From assembly GCA_022758935.1 (NCBI GenBank), contig JAEMQG010000192.1:1-6212 (forward strand): 6,212 nt of DNA. The letters run 5' to 3'. Below the pieces are notes generated by a model, which saw nothing but the letters and a program-made list of their open reading frames with translations, made no database searches and was not told the origin of the DNA. This stretch comes from Candidatus Nitrosopumilus sp. (GTDB lineage Archaea; Thermoproteota; Nitrososphaeria; Nitrososphaerales; Nitrosopumilaceae). How positions within the stretch are numbered: the first letter of the stretch is position 1; the number at the start of each line of letters is the position of its first letter. A program made the translations under genes and the position numbers. Positions 1-5,284 of the stretch are shown here, one piece after another.

Positions 1-221
1 ATTAATGTATTGATCCATGTCTAATTTGAATTCTTTTTCATCAGTATACGTTCATTCTGCAGTATTTGTTAATCATGATGACAATCATTATTTTAATAGA
101 CATCTAAGATGTTTACCATGATGTAAAAAAGTAAAAAGATACATCTATAACAAATAATACATTAAAAATTGAGTAATAAAAATAAAAAAAGTGGTTAATT
201 TGTGCCTGAAAAATAAAGAGA
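1..221. other. AT-rich non-coding lead-in
   Basis: No convincing gene is visible here. All three plus frames hit stop codons within the first 24 bases. On the minus strand, one frame has an ATG at position 18 (Met-Asp-Gln-Tyr-Ile-Asn) that runs off the window edge. It could be the start of a gene transcribed leftwards, but five to six codons cannot show this. The stretch holds a short palindrome at 100-112 (ACATCT, one base, AGATGT) and several A-runs. It probably serves as upstream promoter DNA for the gene at 252, and perhaps for a leftward gene outside the window. Confidence 0.5.
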
Positions 222-231
222 TACTTATAAG
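221..231 (+). promoter_or_regulatory. TATA box of the 90-residue protein gene
   Basis: The sequence ATACTTATAAG is centred about 26 bp upstream of the ATG at 252. In archaea transcription starts about 26 bp downstream of the TATA centre, so the transcript would begin at or within a couple of bases of the start codon and be leaderless. No Shine-Dalgarno sequence lies before the ATG, which agrees with this. The position and match are seen; promoter function is inferred. Confidence 0.55.
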
Positions 232-251
232 AAATCAATTTTAGTACAAGT

Positions 252-524
252 ATGGCAATTCCAGATGACGTGAAAGAATACATTGAAAAAAATATAAAAT
301 TAATGATATCTCAGACTGAAACTTATATTCCATTTATTAAAGCCGCGTTTCCATATTCACAGAATTTAGCAGATGGGGTTTACAGCCTAATTACAGGTAG
401 TGCATTATCTGTTTTTGTTAATCAATATGCAATGAGAATGAAGTATCCTTCAGCAGAAGATTTCTCAGAGTTTGGGAAATTAGCTCTAAAATATAGAGAG
501 AAAATAGATCAATTCTTCAAATAA
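252..524 (+). CDS. Hypothetical protein, 90 residues, helical
   Basis: I do not recognise this protein and assign no function. It is predicted to be mostly helical. An N-terminal helix with charged faces (about residues 4-20) is followed by a more hydrophobic stretch (about 40-60, containing GVYSLITGSALSVF) and an acidic-to-basic C-terminal helix (about 67-90, ending DQFFK). The middle stretch is only weakly hydrophobic and interrupted by Gly, Ser and Asn, so a membrane span is not convincing. There is no Cys, no metal-binding motif and no signal peptide. The ATG at 252 is favoured because a TATA box sits at leaderless distance upstream. The gene stands alone on the plus strand, and its stop codon directly abuts the stop codon of the oppositely oriented Hsp20 gene. 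A good promoter, an intact frame and tight packing argue that it is real. Confidence 0.7.
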   Translation: MAIPDDVKEYIEKNIKLMISQTETYIPFIKAAFPYSQNLADGVYSLITGSALSVFVNQYAMRMKYPSAEDFSEFGKLALKYREKIDQFFK

Positions 525-543
525 TTATTCTATTTTTATTTTA
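525..543 (+). terminator. T-rich terminator after the 90-residue gene
   Basis: Directly after the TAA at 522-524 the plus strand carries TTATTC and then T5 (533-537) and T4 (539-542) tracts. Archaeal RNA polymerase terminates on such oligo-T tracts without a hairpin. The signal lies inside the 3' end of the opposing Hsp20 gene. Termination function is inferred. Confidence 0.4.
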
Positions 544-917
544 TGACTAGAAATTGTCTTTGGAATAGTTATTTTTAATCTTCCATTTACAAACTTTGCA
601 GATGTATTATTGTTATCAACCTTATTTGGAAGAATAACTGTTTTTTTAAAATATTCAAATTTTGTTTTTTTACCCAATTTTTCTTCAGAATATGTTTCTT
701 TCAGTTTAGCTTCCACACTAATAGAATCTTCATCAAATGTAATTTTAATGTCTTTTTTATTTACTAAAGGTAGATCAAATTCAAGTAGCCAATTTGTCCC
801 ATATTCTCTTAAACATGAAAGAGGGGAAAGGATTTGGCGTTCAATATCATCACTAAATATTGAGCTTATTGATGATGCAATTCTAATTTCAAATTCTTTA
901 GTATTGTTGTCAATCAT
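525..917 (-). CDS. Small heat shock protein, Hsp20/alpha-crystallin family
   Basis: This is an ATP-independent cytoplasmic holdase that would bind unfolding proteins under stress and keep them refoldable. At 130 residues it is short, as is typical of archaeal Hsp20. The N-terminal arm (about 1-40) is followed by the alpha-crystallin domain (about 41-121), which has the expected strands and the family signature A-x-x-x-N-G-x-L at residues 107-114. The C-terminal tail carries an I-x-I motif (I127-K-I129), which in this family docks onto a neighbouring subunit to build oligomers. Start choice is well supported: the ATG is preceded three bases upstream by GGTGAT, a strong archaeal Shine-Dalgarno sequence that overlaps the TGA stop of the upstream PAC2 gene. 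It is the last gene of a three-gene operon. The tight junction suggests translational coupling to the PAC2 gene. Family assignment is firm; the clients are unknown. Confidence 0.93.
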   Translation of the reverse strand: MIDNNTKEFEIRIASSISSIFSDDIERQILSPLSCLREYGTNWLLEFDLPLVNKKDIKITFDEDSISVEAKLKETYSEEKLGKKTKFEYFKKTVILPNKVDNNNTSAKFVNGRLKITIPKTISSHKIKIE

Positions 918-926
918 GAGATCACC
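918..926 (-). promoter_or_regulatory. Shine-Dalgarno site overlapping the PAC2 stop codon
   Basis: Read on the minus strand, GGTGATCTC immediately precedes the Hsp20 ATG. GGTGAT is complementary to the conserved 3' end of archaeal 16S rRNA. Its TGA is the stop codon of the upstream PAC2 gene, so ribosomes finishing PAC2 arrive on the Hsp20 ribosome-binding site. The other genes I checked here lack such a strong site. Confidence 0.7.
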
Positions 927-1644
927 GATAAATCTGAGGAGCTCTAGCAGGCTGGTTTTCTTGTTGTTGTAAAGTGCGGATTGTTTCCTCCATTAAATTT
1001 CTATGCTGTATTCTTAATCGTTCCATTTTCTTTTGTATATCAATTGTATCTACTTTAATATTCAGAATTTGAGCCAAAGTTGTTATTGCTATAATAGAAG
1101 CTTCTGGATCAGGAAAGAATGGATGACATTCAGCATACAAAATTAATGTGGGTATTTTGGATTTTCTAAAAACTGTAATTATTGCTGCATCAGCCCCAAA
1201 AATTGAGCCAGTTAAAAATTTAGAAATTTGATTTGTGTATAGAATTTCTTCTAATGATTGATGTGTCACTAATCCATATATTTTGGGTGCCTTGGGATCT
1301 CCGTTGATTGTTTCCATACCACTAACAATGATTATTTTTTGAATATTATTTTTTTTACAATATTGTAGTATGGATTCAGCAAAAACATATGCTAAATACG
1401 GATCAAAAGGAAGATCTGATATAATGACAAAAATATTGTTTTTTTTATAGATTCTAATTGGTGGGAGTATTTCTCCATCTTCAACAAATAATGTTGGTGG
1501 AAGGTCAGGATGATCGATTTCTCCAATCTGTTTCATGCCTAAATTATTTATTAAATAGGAAATTGTAAAAGTTCCTACAAGACCGTTACTTGGAAAACCA
1601 ATTAGTAGGATATTTTCTGGGGAAATTTTTTTGCTGACTTTCAT
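922..1644 (-). CDS. PAC2-family proteasome assembly chaperone-like protein with HbYX tail
   Basis: This 240-residue protein belongs to the PAC2 family, which includes eukaryotic proteasome assembly chaperone 2 and archaeal PbaA/PbaB. The N-terminal family motif is visible as GFPSNGLVG (residues 16-24). It is followed by the alternating strand/helix core with IIIVSGMETING (about 104-115) and the Pro-rich ECHPFFPDPEAS segment (172-183). A charged helix, probably coiled coil, spans about 200-228. The extreme C-terminus is Ile238-Tyr239-Arg240, a hydrophobic-Tyr-X (HbYX) motif. In proteasomal ATPases and in archaeal PbaB, HbYX tails insert into pockets of the 20S alpha ring. A cytoplasmic role in docking to, assembling or activating the 20S proteasome is therefore inferred. 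The ATG lies two bases after the stop of the upstream CBS gene, with no clear Shine-Dalgarno site, suggesting translation by coupling. The family is firm. Other PAC2-domain proteins have unrelated or unknown roles, so the proteasome link rests mainly on the tail. Confidence 0.88.
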   Translation of the reverse strand: MKVSKKISPENILLIGFPSNGLVGTFTISYLINNLGMKQIGEIDHPDLPPTLFVEDGEILPPIRIYKKNNIFVIISDLPFDPYLAYVFAESILQYCKKNNIQKIIIVSGMETINGDPKAPKIYGLVTHQSLEEILYTNQISKFLTGSIFGADAAIITVFRKSKIPTLILYAECHPFFPDPEASIIAITTLAQILNIKVDTIDIQKKMERLRIQHRNLMEETIRTLQQQENQPARAPQIYR

Positions 1645-1646
1645 AA

Positions 1647-2813
1647 TTAGAATATAGGTAATCCAATTTTTCTAATGCTTTCCTTTGATCTATTTTTTGC
1701 TCGCTTAGTTAACGTTTTTAATAATTTTTCACTTAGATCTTCTAAAACTTCACTTAAATCAAATCCAACTGAAACAAAAATTAAAGGTGTATGATGTGGA
1801 GTAATAATCATAATAGATACCTCATATTTTCCTTCTTTTTTATTTCCAGTTCGTTGTTGTTTTATTGAAACTCTAGCTTCATGTATGTTGGAATAGACCT
1901 GTTGTAATCTTTTGAGAGTCTTCCCAAATTTTGAACTAATTAAATTTACATATTGTTGATCATCTGGCATTCCAACAATGTATAATGGAATTGGAGTTTC
2001 TAATTTAGATGCAAGGAGATTTAAAATATCTTTAAAAGTAATAATACCTTGAAGAGTATCCCATAAACTAACTAAACAACATGTTGTATTTGTTTTAATC
2101 ATTGAATTAATGATTTTATTTAAATCGTCATTAGGTGAGCATTGAGGAATTCTTGTACTTCCTGTATTGCCAATTTTAGATTCTAATGCATGTTCAGTTT
2201 TTCTAATCATGGAATTTTTTGCTTGTCTTTCTGATGGCATGATAGATTCTAGTATGTGATATGATGTAAGGACTTGTTTAATTTTACCTTGATTCATTAC
2301 AGGTAAATGATCGATTCGTTTAGTAGTCATGATTCTTCTTGCATTACTAAGAGATTCATCTGCAGGAACTGTAATTGGATTTTGAGTATAAATGAGATTA
2401 GCTTTAATCCATTTGTTATCTTTTGATGAAAGAAGTTTGATAATTTGTTTAGCCGTTACCACGCCAATTATTTGGTTTTTGTCAACTACGGGTACTTCTC
2501 TTATTCTATAATGGGTAATTATGTTTGCAACTTTTTGGACAGAATCATTTTGCGTCACATGTGGAATTGGATAAAGAAATGACTCAATTTTCATGCTAGT
2601 GATATTTTTAGCATTTAGTAATGCTCTGATATTTGTTGAAAGTACCTTTTTATCTTTAAGATAAAAAACGTCATAAGAATTGTTTTTGGTAATTTTACTA
2701 ATTACATGTGAAAGTGTATCTGTTGGTTCTATAGTGGTTGCTTTTGAAATTAATGATTTAATTTTGGTAGATTGAATATCACTCAAATGAGCGTGGATTG
2801 TATCAGTAATCAT
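1647..2813 (-). CDS. Four-CBS-domain protein with C-terminal HPF/RaiA-like domain
   Basis: This 388-residue cytoplasmic protein is the first gene of the operon. Four CBS motifs are visible at about residues 18-68, 78-130, 140-190 and 215-270, which would form two Bateman modules that usually bind adenosine nucleotides. Only the fourth keeps the ribose-binding T-x-x-D motif (T259-D262). The equivalents in CBS1, CBS2 and CBS3 end in Arg63, Gln123 and His186. Residues about 274-376 form a separate domain with the order strand (LYIVG, 277-281), long helix (about 285-308), three strands (312-320, 328-339, 343-350) and a basic helix (352-376). That beta-alpha-beta-beta-beta-alpha order, its length of about 100 residues and its Lys/Arg content match HPF/RaiA (S30AE) ribosome hibernation factors. 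The inference is a nucleotide-gated ribosome-binding protein. The HPF resemblance is by pattern only; an unrelated alpha/beta regulatory domain is the alternative. The start at 2813 follows AGGTAGAG, a partial Shine-Dalgarno match. Confidence 0.87.
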   Translation of the reverse strand: MITDTIHAHLSDIQSTKIKSLISKATTIEPTDTLSHVISKITKNNSYDVFYLKDKKVLSTNIRALLNAKNITSMKIESFLYPIPHVTQNDSVQKVANIITHYRIREVPVVDKNQIIGVVTAKQIIKLLSSKDNKWIKANLIYTQNPITVPADESLSNARRIMTTKRIDHLPVMNQGKIKQVLTSYHILESIMPSERQAKNSMIRKTEHALESKIGNTGSTRIPQCSPNDDLNKIINSMIKTNTTCCLVSLWDTLQGIITFKDILNLLASKLETPIPLYIVGMPDDQQYVNLISSKFGKTLKRLQQVYSNIHEARVSIKQQRTGNKKEGKYEVSIMIITPHHTPLIFVSVGFDLSEVLEDLSEKLLKTLTKRAKNRSKESIRKIGLPIF

Positions 2814-2843
2814 CTTTCTCTACCTACTGTGAATACTCCCTAG

Positions 2844-2858
2844 TTTTAAATTAAAAGA
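2844..2858 (-). promoter_or_regulatory. TATA box of the CBS/PAC2/Hsp20 operon
   Basis: Read on the minus strand this is TTTTAATTTAAAA, centred about 38 bp upstream of the ATG at 2813. Transcription would start near 2825, giving a leader of about 12 bases that begins with AGGTAGAG. The short leader fits the partial Shine-Dalgarno match. Function is inferred. Confidence 0.45.
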
Positions 2859-2872
2859 AAACCCTTGATTTT

Positions 2873-2933
2873 CACAATTGATTTTCATGAATGATATTGG
2901 GGTGGATATATTTAACCAGTAAAATCAATTGTG
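2873..2933. repeat. Perfect 13-bp inverted repeat in the divergent promoter region
   Basis: CACAATTGATTTT at 2873-2885 is repeated as its exact reverse complement AAAATCAATTGTG at 2921-2933. The 35-bp spacer includes the TATA box of the plus-strand gene. Corresponding points are 48 bp apart. The right arm lies between that TATA box and the start codon; the left arm lies upstream of the operon's TATA box. An overlapping direct repeat, TTGATTTTCA at 2865-2874 and 2878-2887, adds a further copy of the core. With a leaderless plus transcript neither arm is in RNA, so a protein-binding operator controlling both directions is more likely than an RNA hairpin. The regulator is unknown. Confidence 0.7.
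2905..2915 (+). promoter_or_regulatory. TATA box of the second four-CBS gene
   Basis: GATATATTTAA lies about 28 bp upstream of the ATG at 2938, the spacing expected for a leaderless archaeal transcript. This position supports ATG 2938 over the TTG at 2929, which would lie upstream of the predicted transcript start. The box is enclosed by the 13-bp inverted repeat. Function is inferred. Confidence 0.55.
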
Positions 2934-2937
2934 GGTA

Positions 2938-3801
2938 ATGCTCCTAAAAAATGCAGATCTTAATAAAATTATAATTAAAAGAACCATTACTATTAGTCCA
3001 AATGCTAGTCTATTAGATGCCAGGGAAGTTTTACTTAGACATAATTTGAAACGATTAGTAGTAACAGATTCAAAAAAACGGCCAGTTGGAATAATTACAG
3101 AAAAAGATATTGCAAAAACAATTTATGCATTAGGAGATAAACCAATTAAATCTATCAAGATTTCTGGTTTCATGTCAAAAAATTTAATCACAATAAAAAA
3201 AACTAATTCAATTTATGATTGTGCTAAATTAATGAAAAAGAATCATATTAGTTCGATAATTGTATTAGGCAAAAATGATGTTTTAGAGGGCATAGTTACA
3301 AAGACTGATCTTGTATCCATTTTTTTGACACATGCAATATCACCTCTAAAAGTTTCAAAGATTATGACTAGAAATGTAGTGACTGTTATGCCTGGAGATT
3401 CATTATTGTATGTAGAAAGTTTGTTAATTCATAATAGAATTGCAAGAATTGTTGTTCAACGTAATAGGATACCTGTAGGAATTATTACTTATCGAGATTT
3501 TGTTCCGGCAAAACTACCTTATTGGATAGCTCAATCAGCTGATCCACAAGAAGTTGAAAATTATAAAATGAAAAGCAATATTAATGAATTTCAAACGAAT
3601 CAAATGAATCACCTTCTTCATTTTAAGGCGGTTGACATAATGTCATCAAATCCAATTACAGTTGAAGCTGATGAAGATGTTGGAGTGGTAGTATTATTAA
3701 TGATAAGAAATAGAATTAGTGGATTACCGGTTGTTAAAAAATCAAAACTCGTTGGAATTATCACTAAATCAGATATTGTAAAAGCAATTGCTGAAGGCTA
3801 G
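2938..3801 (+). CDS. Four-CBS-domain protein, likely nucleotide sensor
   Basis: This 287-residue soluble protein consists essentially of four CBS motifs (about 9-66, 75-128, 138-190 and 230-285). A 40-residue linker (about 190-229) follows the third. Each motif keeps the signature G-I-(I/V)-T-x-x-D. The ribose-contacting pairs are T54/D57, T121/D124, T184/D187 and T276/D279, so all four sites look able to bind AMP, ATP or a similar nucleotide. There is no attached catalytic or DNA-binding domain, so it probably acts by binding a partner. The gene diverges from the CBS/PAC2/Hsp20 operon and shares its promoter region and inverted repeat, suggesting joint regulation. I start it at ATG 2938; an in-frame TTG at 2929 is possible but lies before the predicted transcript start. 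Its stop is one base from the stop of the opposing USP gene. Family certain; partner unknown. Confidence 0.92.
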   Translation: MLLKNADLNKIIIKRTITISPNASLLDAREVLLRHNLKRLVVTDSKKRPVGIITEKDIAKTIYALGDKPIKSIKISGFMSKNLITIKKTNSIYDCAKLMKKNHISSIIVLGKNDVLEGIVTKTDLVSIFLTHAISPLKVSKIMTRNVVTVMPGDSLLYVESLLIHNRIARIVVQRNRIPVGIITYRDFVPAKLPYWIAQSADPQEVENYKMKSNINEFQTNQMNHLLHFKAVDIMSSNPITVEADEDVGVVVLLMIRNRISGLPVVKKSKLVGIITKSDIVKAIAEG

Positions 3802-3802
3802 A

Positions 3803-4231
3803 TTATTTTACAATTAGGATTGAACAGGGAGAGTTATTTGCTAGTTTATTTGAAACACTACCAAGGAAAAATCGTGTTGTTGCACCAAGACCTTTATTTC
3901 CAACAATAATTAAATTACATTTTTCATTTTTTGCAAGTTTAATTATTTCGTTAGTAATATTTCCTTCTTTTAAAATTATTTTTGAATCAATGCCTTTGTT
4001 AGTAGTTATTTCTTTTCCTTTGATCAAAACCTTATTTCCAAATTTTCGTAAAATTTCAAGATATTCTTTTCTATCCAATAAATTTATTGGGAGTGATTTC
4101 TCTACGACATAAAGCAATAATAGATTTGCATGATAATTTTTACCTAGATCACATGCATGTAAGAGAGCTTTCTCTGAATATTCTGAACCATCCAGAGGGA
4201 CAAGGATTTTCATGTAAAGGGATTTTCTCAT
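3803..4231 (-). CDS. Universal stress protein (UspA family)
   Basis: This is a 142-residue single-domain USP, a cytoplasmic protein expected to dimerise and bind ATP. The N-terminal strand and Asp are seen in KILVPLDGS (Asp14). The ATP-binding signature G-x2-G-x9-G-S is intact at G111, G114, G124 and S125, followed by the closing strand SILIVK. I keep the ATG at 4231 because a TATA-like sequence (TTAAATATC on the minus strand, about 4252-4260) lies about 26 bp upstream, fitting a leaderless transcript. An internal ATG at 4213 would begin the protein at MKILVPLDGS, the usual USP start, and remains possible, but neither start has a good Shine-Dalgarno site. It is divergent from the next USP and convergent, with a one-base gap, with the four-CBS gene. 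Family certain; its physiological trigger is unknown. Confidence 0.93.
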   Translation of the reverse strand: MRKSLYMKILVPLDGSEYSEKALLHACDLGKNYHANLLLLYVVEKSLPINLLDRKEYLEILRKFGNKVLIKGKEITTNKGIDSKIILKEGNITNEIIKLAKNEKCNLIIVGNKGLGATTRFFLGSVSNKLANNSPCSILIVK

Positions 4232-4251
4232 GAAAAATTCATTGTTTATTG

Positions 4252-4260
4252 ATATTTAAC
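4252..4260 (-). promoter_or_regulatory. TATA box of the minus-strand USP
   Basis: On the minus strand the sequence is GTTAAATAT, centred about 25 bp from the ATG at 4231, the leaderless geometry seen at other genes in this window. It is AT-rich within an AT-rich spacer, so the match alone is weak; the spacing is the main support. Confidence 0.4.
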
Positions 4261-4352
4261 TAAATTCTTTAAATTCATTCTAAAATATTGCTAAATAATA
4301 AAGGGAGTAATGAAAAGCTGATTATTATGATTGATAATCTTAATTTGGTATT

Positions 4353-4363
4353 AAATTATAAAT
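4353..4363 (+). promoter_or_regulatory. TATA box of the tandem USP pair
   Basis: AAATTATAAAT lies about 22-26 bp upstream of the ATG at 4380, close to leaderless spacing. No Shine-Dalgarno sequence precedes that ATG. A short palindrome, GATTAT at 4320-4325 and ATAATC at 4334-4339, lies 13 bp upstream and could be a factor site, but 6-bp arms are weak evidence in such AT-rich DNA. Confidence 0.4.
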
Positions 4364-4379
4364 TGGAAGATAGTAGTTA

Positions 4380-4808
4380 ATGATTAGAAAAAATATAAAG
4401 AAAATCCTTGTCCCTCTGGATGGATCCAAAAATTCTCTACGTGGATTAGATGAAGCAATTTATCTTGCAAGACAATGTCAAGCAACAATTACAGGTTTGT
4501 ATGTAATTCCAATATATCCAAGAAATTTTACTGATGCTATAATGCCGTATCAGATTCATCTTACTAAATCAGCTAAAAAATTTATGGAAACAGCGAAAAT
4601 TATATCTGCCCAAAAAGGAATTGTTTTTAAATCTAAAATAATTTTCGGGAGTCCAATTATAGAGATTAATGAGATGGCTAGAAACAAATCATTTGATATT
4701 ATTGTTATTGGATCTAGAGGTCAAAGTGGATTAAGGGAAGTTTTCTTGGGTAGTGTAGCAAAAGCTATAGTTCATAAATCAAAAATTCCTGTACTAGTAA
4801 TAAAGTGA
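4380..4808 (+). CDS. Universal stress protein (UspA family)
   Basis: This is a 142-residue single-domain USP. KKILVPLDGSKNS at the N-terminus gives the first strand and the conserved Asp14. The ATP-binding motif G-x2-G-x9-G-S is intact (G111, G114, G124, S125), and the protein ends with the strand VLVIK. ATP-binding, dimerising stress protein is the family expectation. It is the first gene of a tandem pair, and the next USP begins right at its stop codon. Its C-terminus (HKSKIPVLVIK) is nearly identical to that of the truncated USP at the right edge of the window, marking these two as close paralogues. The start at 4380 is supported by a TATA box at leaderless distance and by the usual USP N-terminal length. 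Confidence 0.94.
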   Translation: MIRKNIKKILVPLDGSKNSLRGLDEAIYLARQCQATITGLYVIPIYPRNFTDAIMPYQIHLTKSAKKFMETAKIISAQKGIVFKSKIIFGSPIIEINEMARNKSFDIIVIGSRGQSGLREVFLGSVAKAIVHKSKIPVLVIK

Positions 4809-4813
4809 TGATA

Positions 4814-5281
4814 ATGTTTTCAAAAATGTTAACCAGAATTCTTGTTCCATATGACGGTTCTAAATATTCAGTTAAAGCATTAGAAAAAGCGATGGAACTT
4901 TCACATAATCTTGATTCAGAGATTTTTCTATTCTCTGTAGTTTATGTAGACTATATTTCACCTCCTGGAATACTAGGATTAGTTAGAACAAAATCTGAAA
5001 AAGAGTCTATAAAAAAATGGACAAAATCAGTTAAAATGGATGCAGAAAAATTGTTAAAATCTGCTGTTAAAAAATGTGAGACAAAAGGAGTTTCAGCATC
5101 ATATAATATTGTACAAGGTAATATTACAAATGAAATTTTGATCTTTGCCAAAAGGAAAAAAATTTCATTAATAATAATTGGAAGTCAGGGTCTACATGGA
5201 ATTGAAAAACTCAAGACATTGGGAAGTGTGAGCAGAAGGGTTTCTGAACAAGCTAAATGTCCTGTATTAATAGTAAGGTAG
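4814..5281 (+). CDS. Universal stress protein with a longer nucleotide-binding loop
   Basis: This is the second USP of the tandem pair, 155 residues from ATG 4814. The N-terminal RILVPYDGSKYS carries the conserved Asp14, and the C-terminus ends in KCPVLIVR. The glycine signature is present but one residue longer than usual: G123-x2-G126, ten residues, then G137-S138, where G-x2-G-x9-G-S is typical. ATP binding is therefore likely but not certain. An extra charged helix (about 57-90, Lys/Glu-rich) makes it longer than the neighbouring USPs. Starts at GTG 4805, ATG 4808, ATG 4814 and ATG 4826 are all in frame. I chose 4814 because AGTGAT (4804-4809), a Shine-Dalgarno match overlapping the previous gene's stop, lies four bases upstream. 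This implies translational coupling with the upstream USP. The gene converges with the small gene at 5285 across three bases. Confidence 0.92.
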   Translation: MFSKMLTRILVPYDGSKYSVKALEKAMELSHNLDSEIFLFSVVYVDYISPPGILGLVRTKSEKESIKKWTKSVKMDAEKLLKSAVKKCETKGVSASYNIVQGNITNEILIFAKRKKISLIIIGSQGLHGIEKLKTLGSVSRRVSEQAKCPVLIVR

Positions 5282-5284
5282 GTT

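Noticed and set aside
1..18. Possible start of a leftward gene (ATG at 18 on the minus strand)
   Set aside because: Only five complete codons are in the window, and no convincing TATA box stands at the expected distance, so it cannot be called.
100..112. Palindrome ACATCT-A-AGATGT as a terminator or operator
   Set aside because: The arms are only six bases, no T-run follows, and no gene end is nearby; such palindromes are common in AT-rich spacers.
610..972. 120-codon open frame on the plus strand
   Set aside because: It lies opposite the Hsp20 gene, which has a clear alpha-crystallin domain and IxI motif. The translation is Ser/Leu/Phe-rich without any recognisable pattern, and there is no promoter at its start.
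2873..2933. Inverted repeat as an RNA hairpin, riboswitch or mobile-element end
   Set aside because: The predicted transcript starts lie outside the repeat, the 35-bp spacer is promoter DNA with no transposase, and no target-site duplication flanks it.
2929..2937. TTG start for the second four-CBS protein
   Set aside because: It lies upstream of the transcript start predicted from the TATA box at 2905-2915 and inside the right arm of the inverted repeat; ATG 2938 fits a leaderless transcript.
4320..4339. GATTAT/ATAATC palindrome upstream of the tandem USP genes
   Set aside because: Six-base AT-rich arms are expected by chance; noted only within the promoter entry.
4951..5151. 66-codon open frame on the minus strand
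   Set aside because: It is fully inside the tandem USP gene on the opposite strand, has no promoter or ribosome-binding site, and its Phe/Ser-rich translation is typical of a shadow frame.
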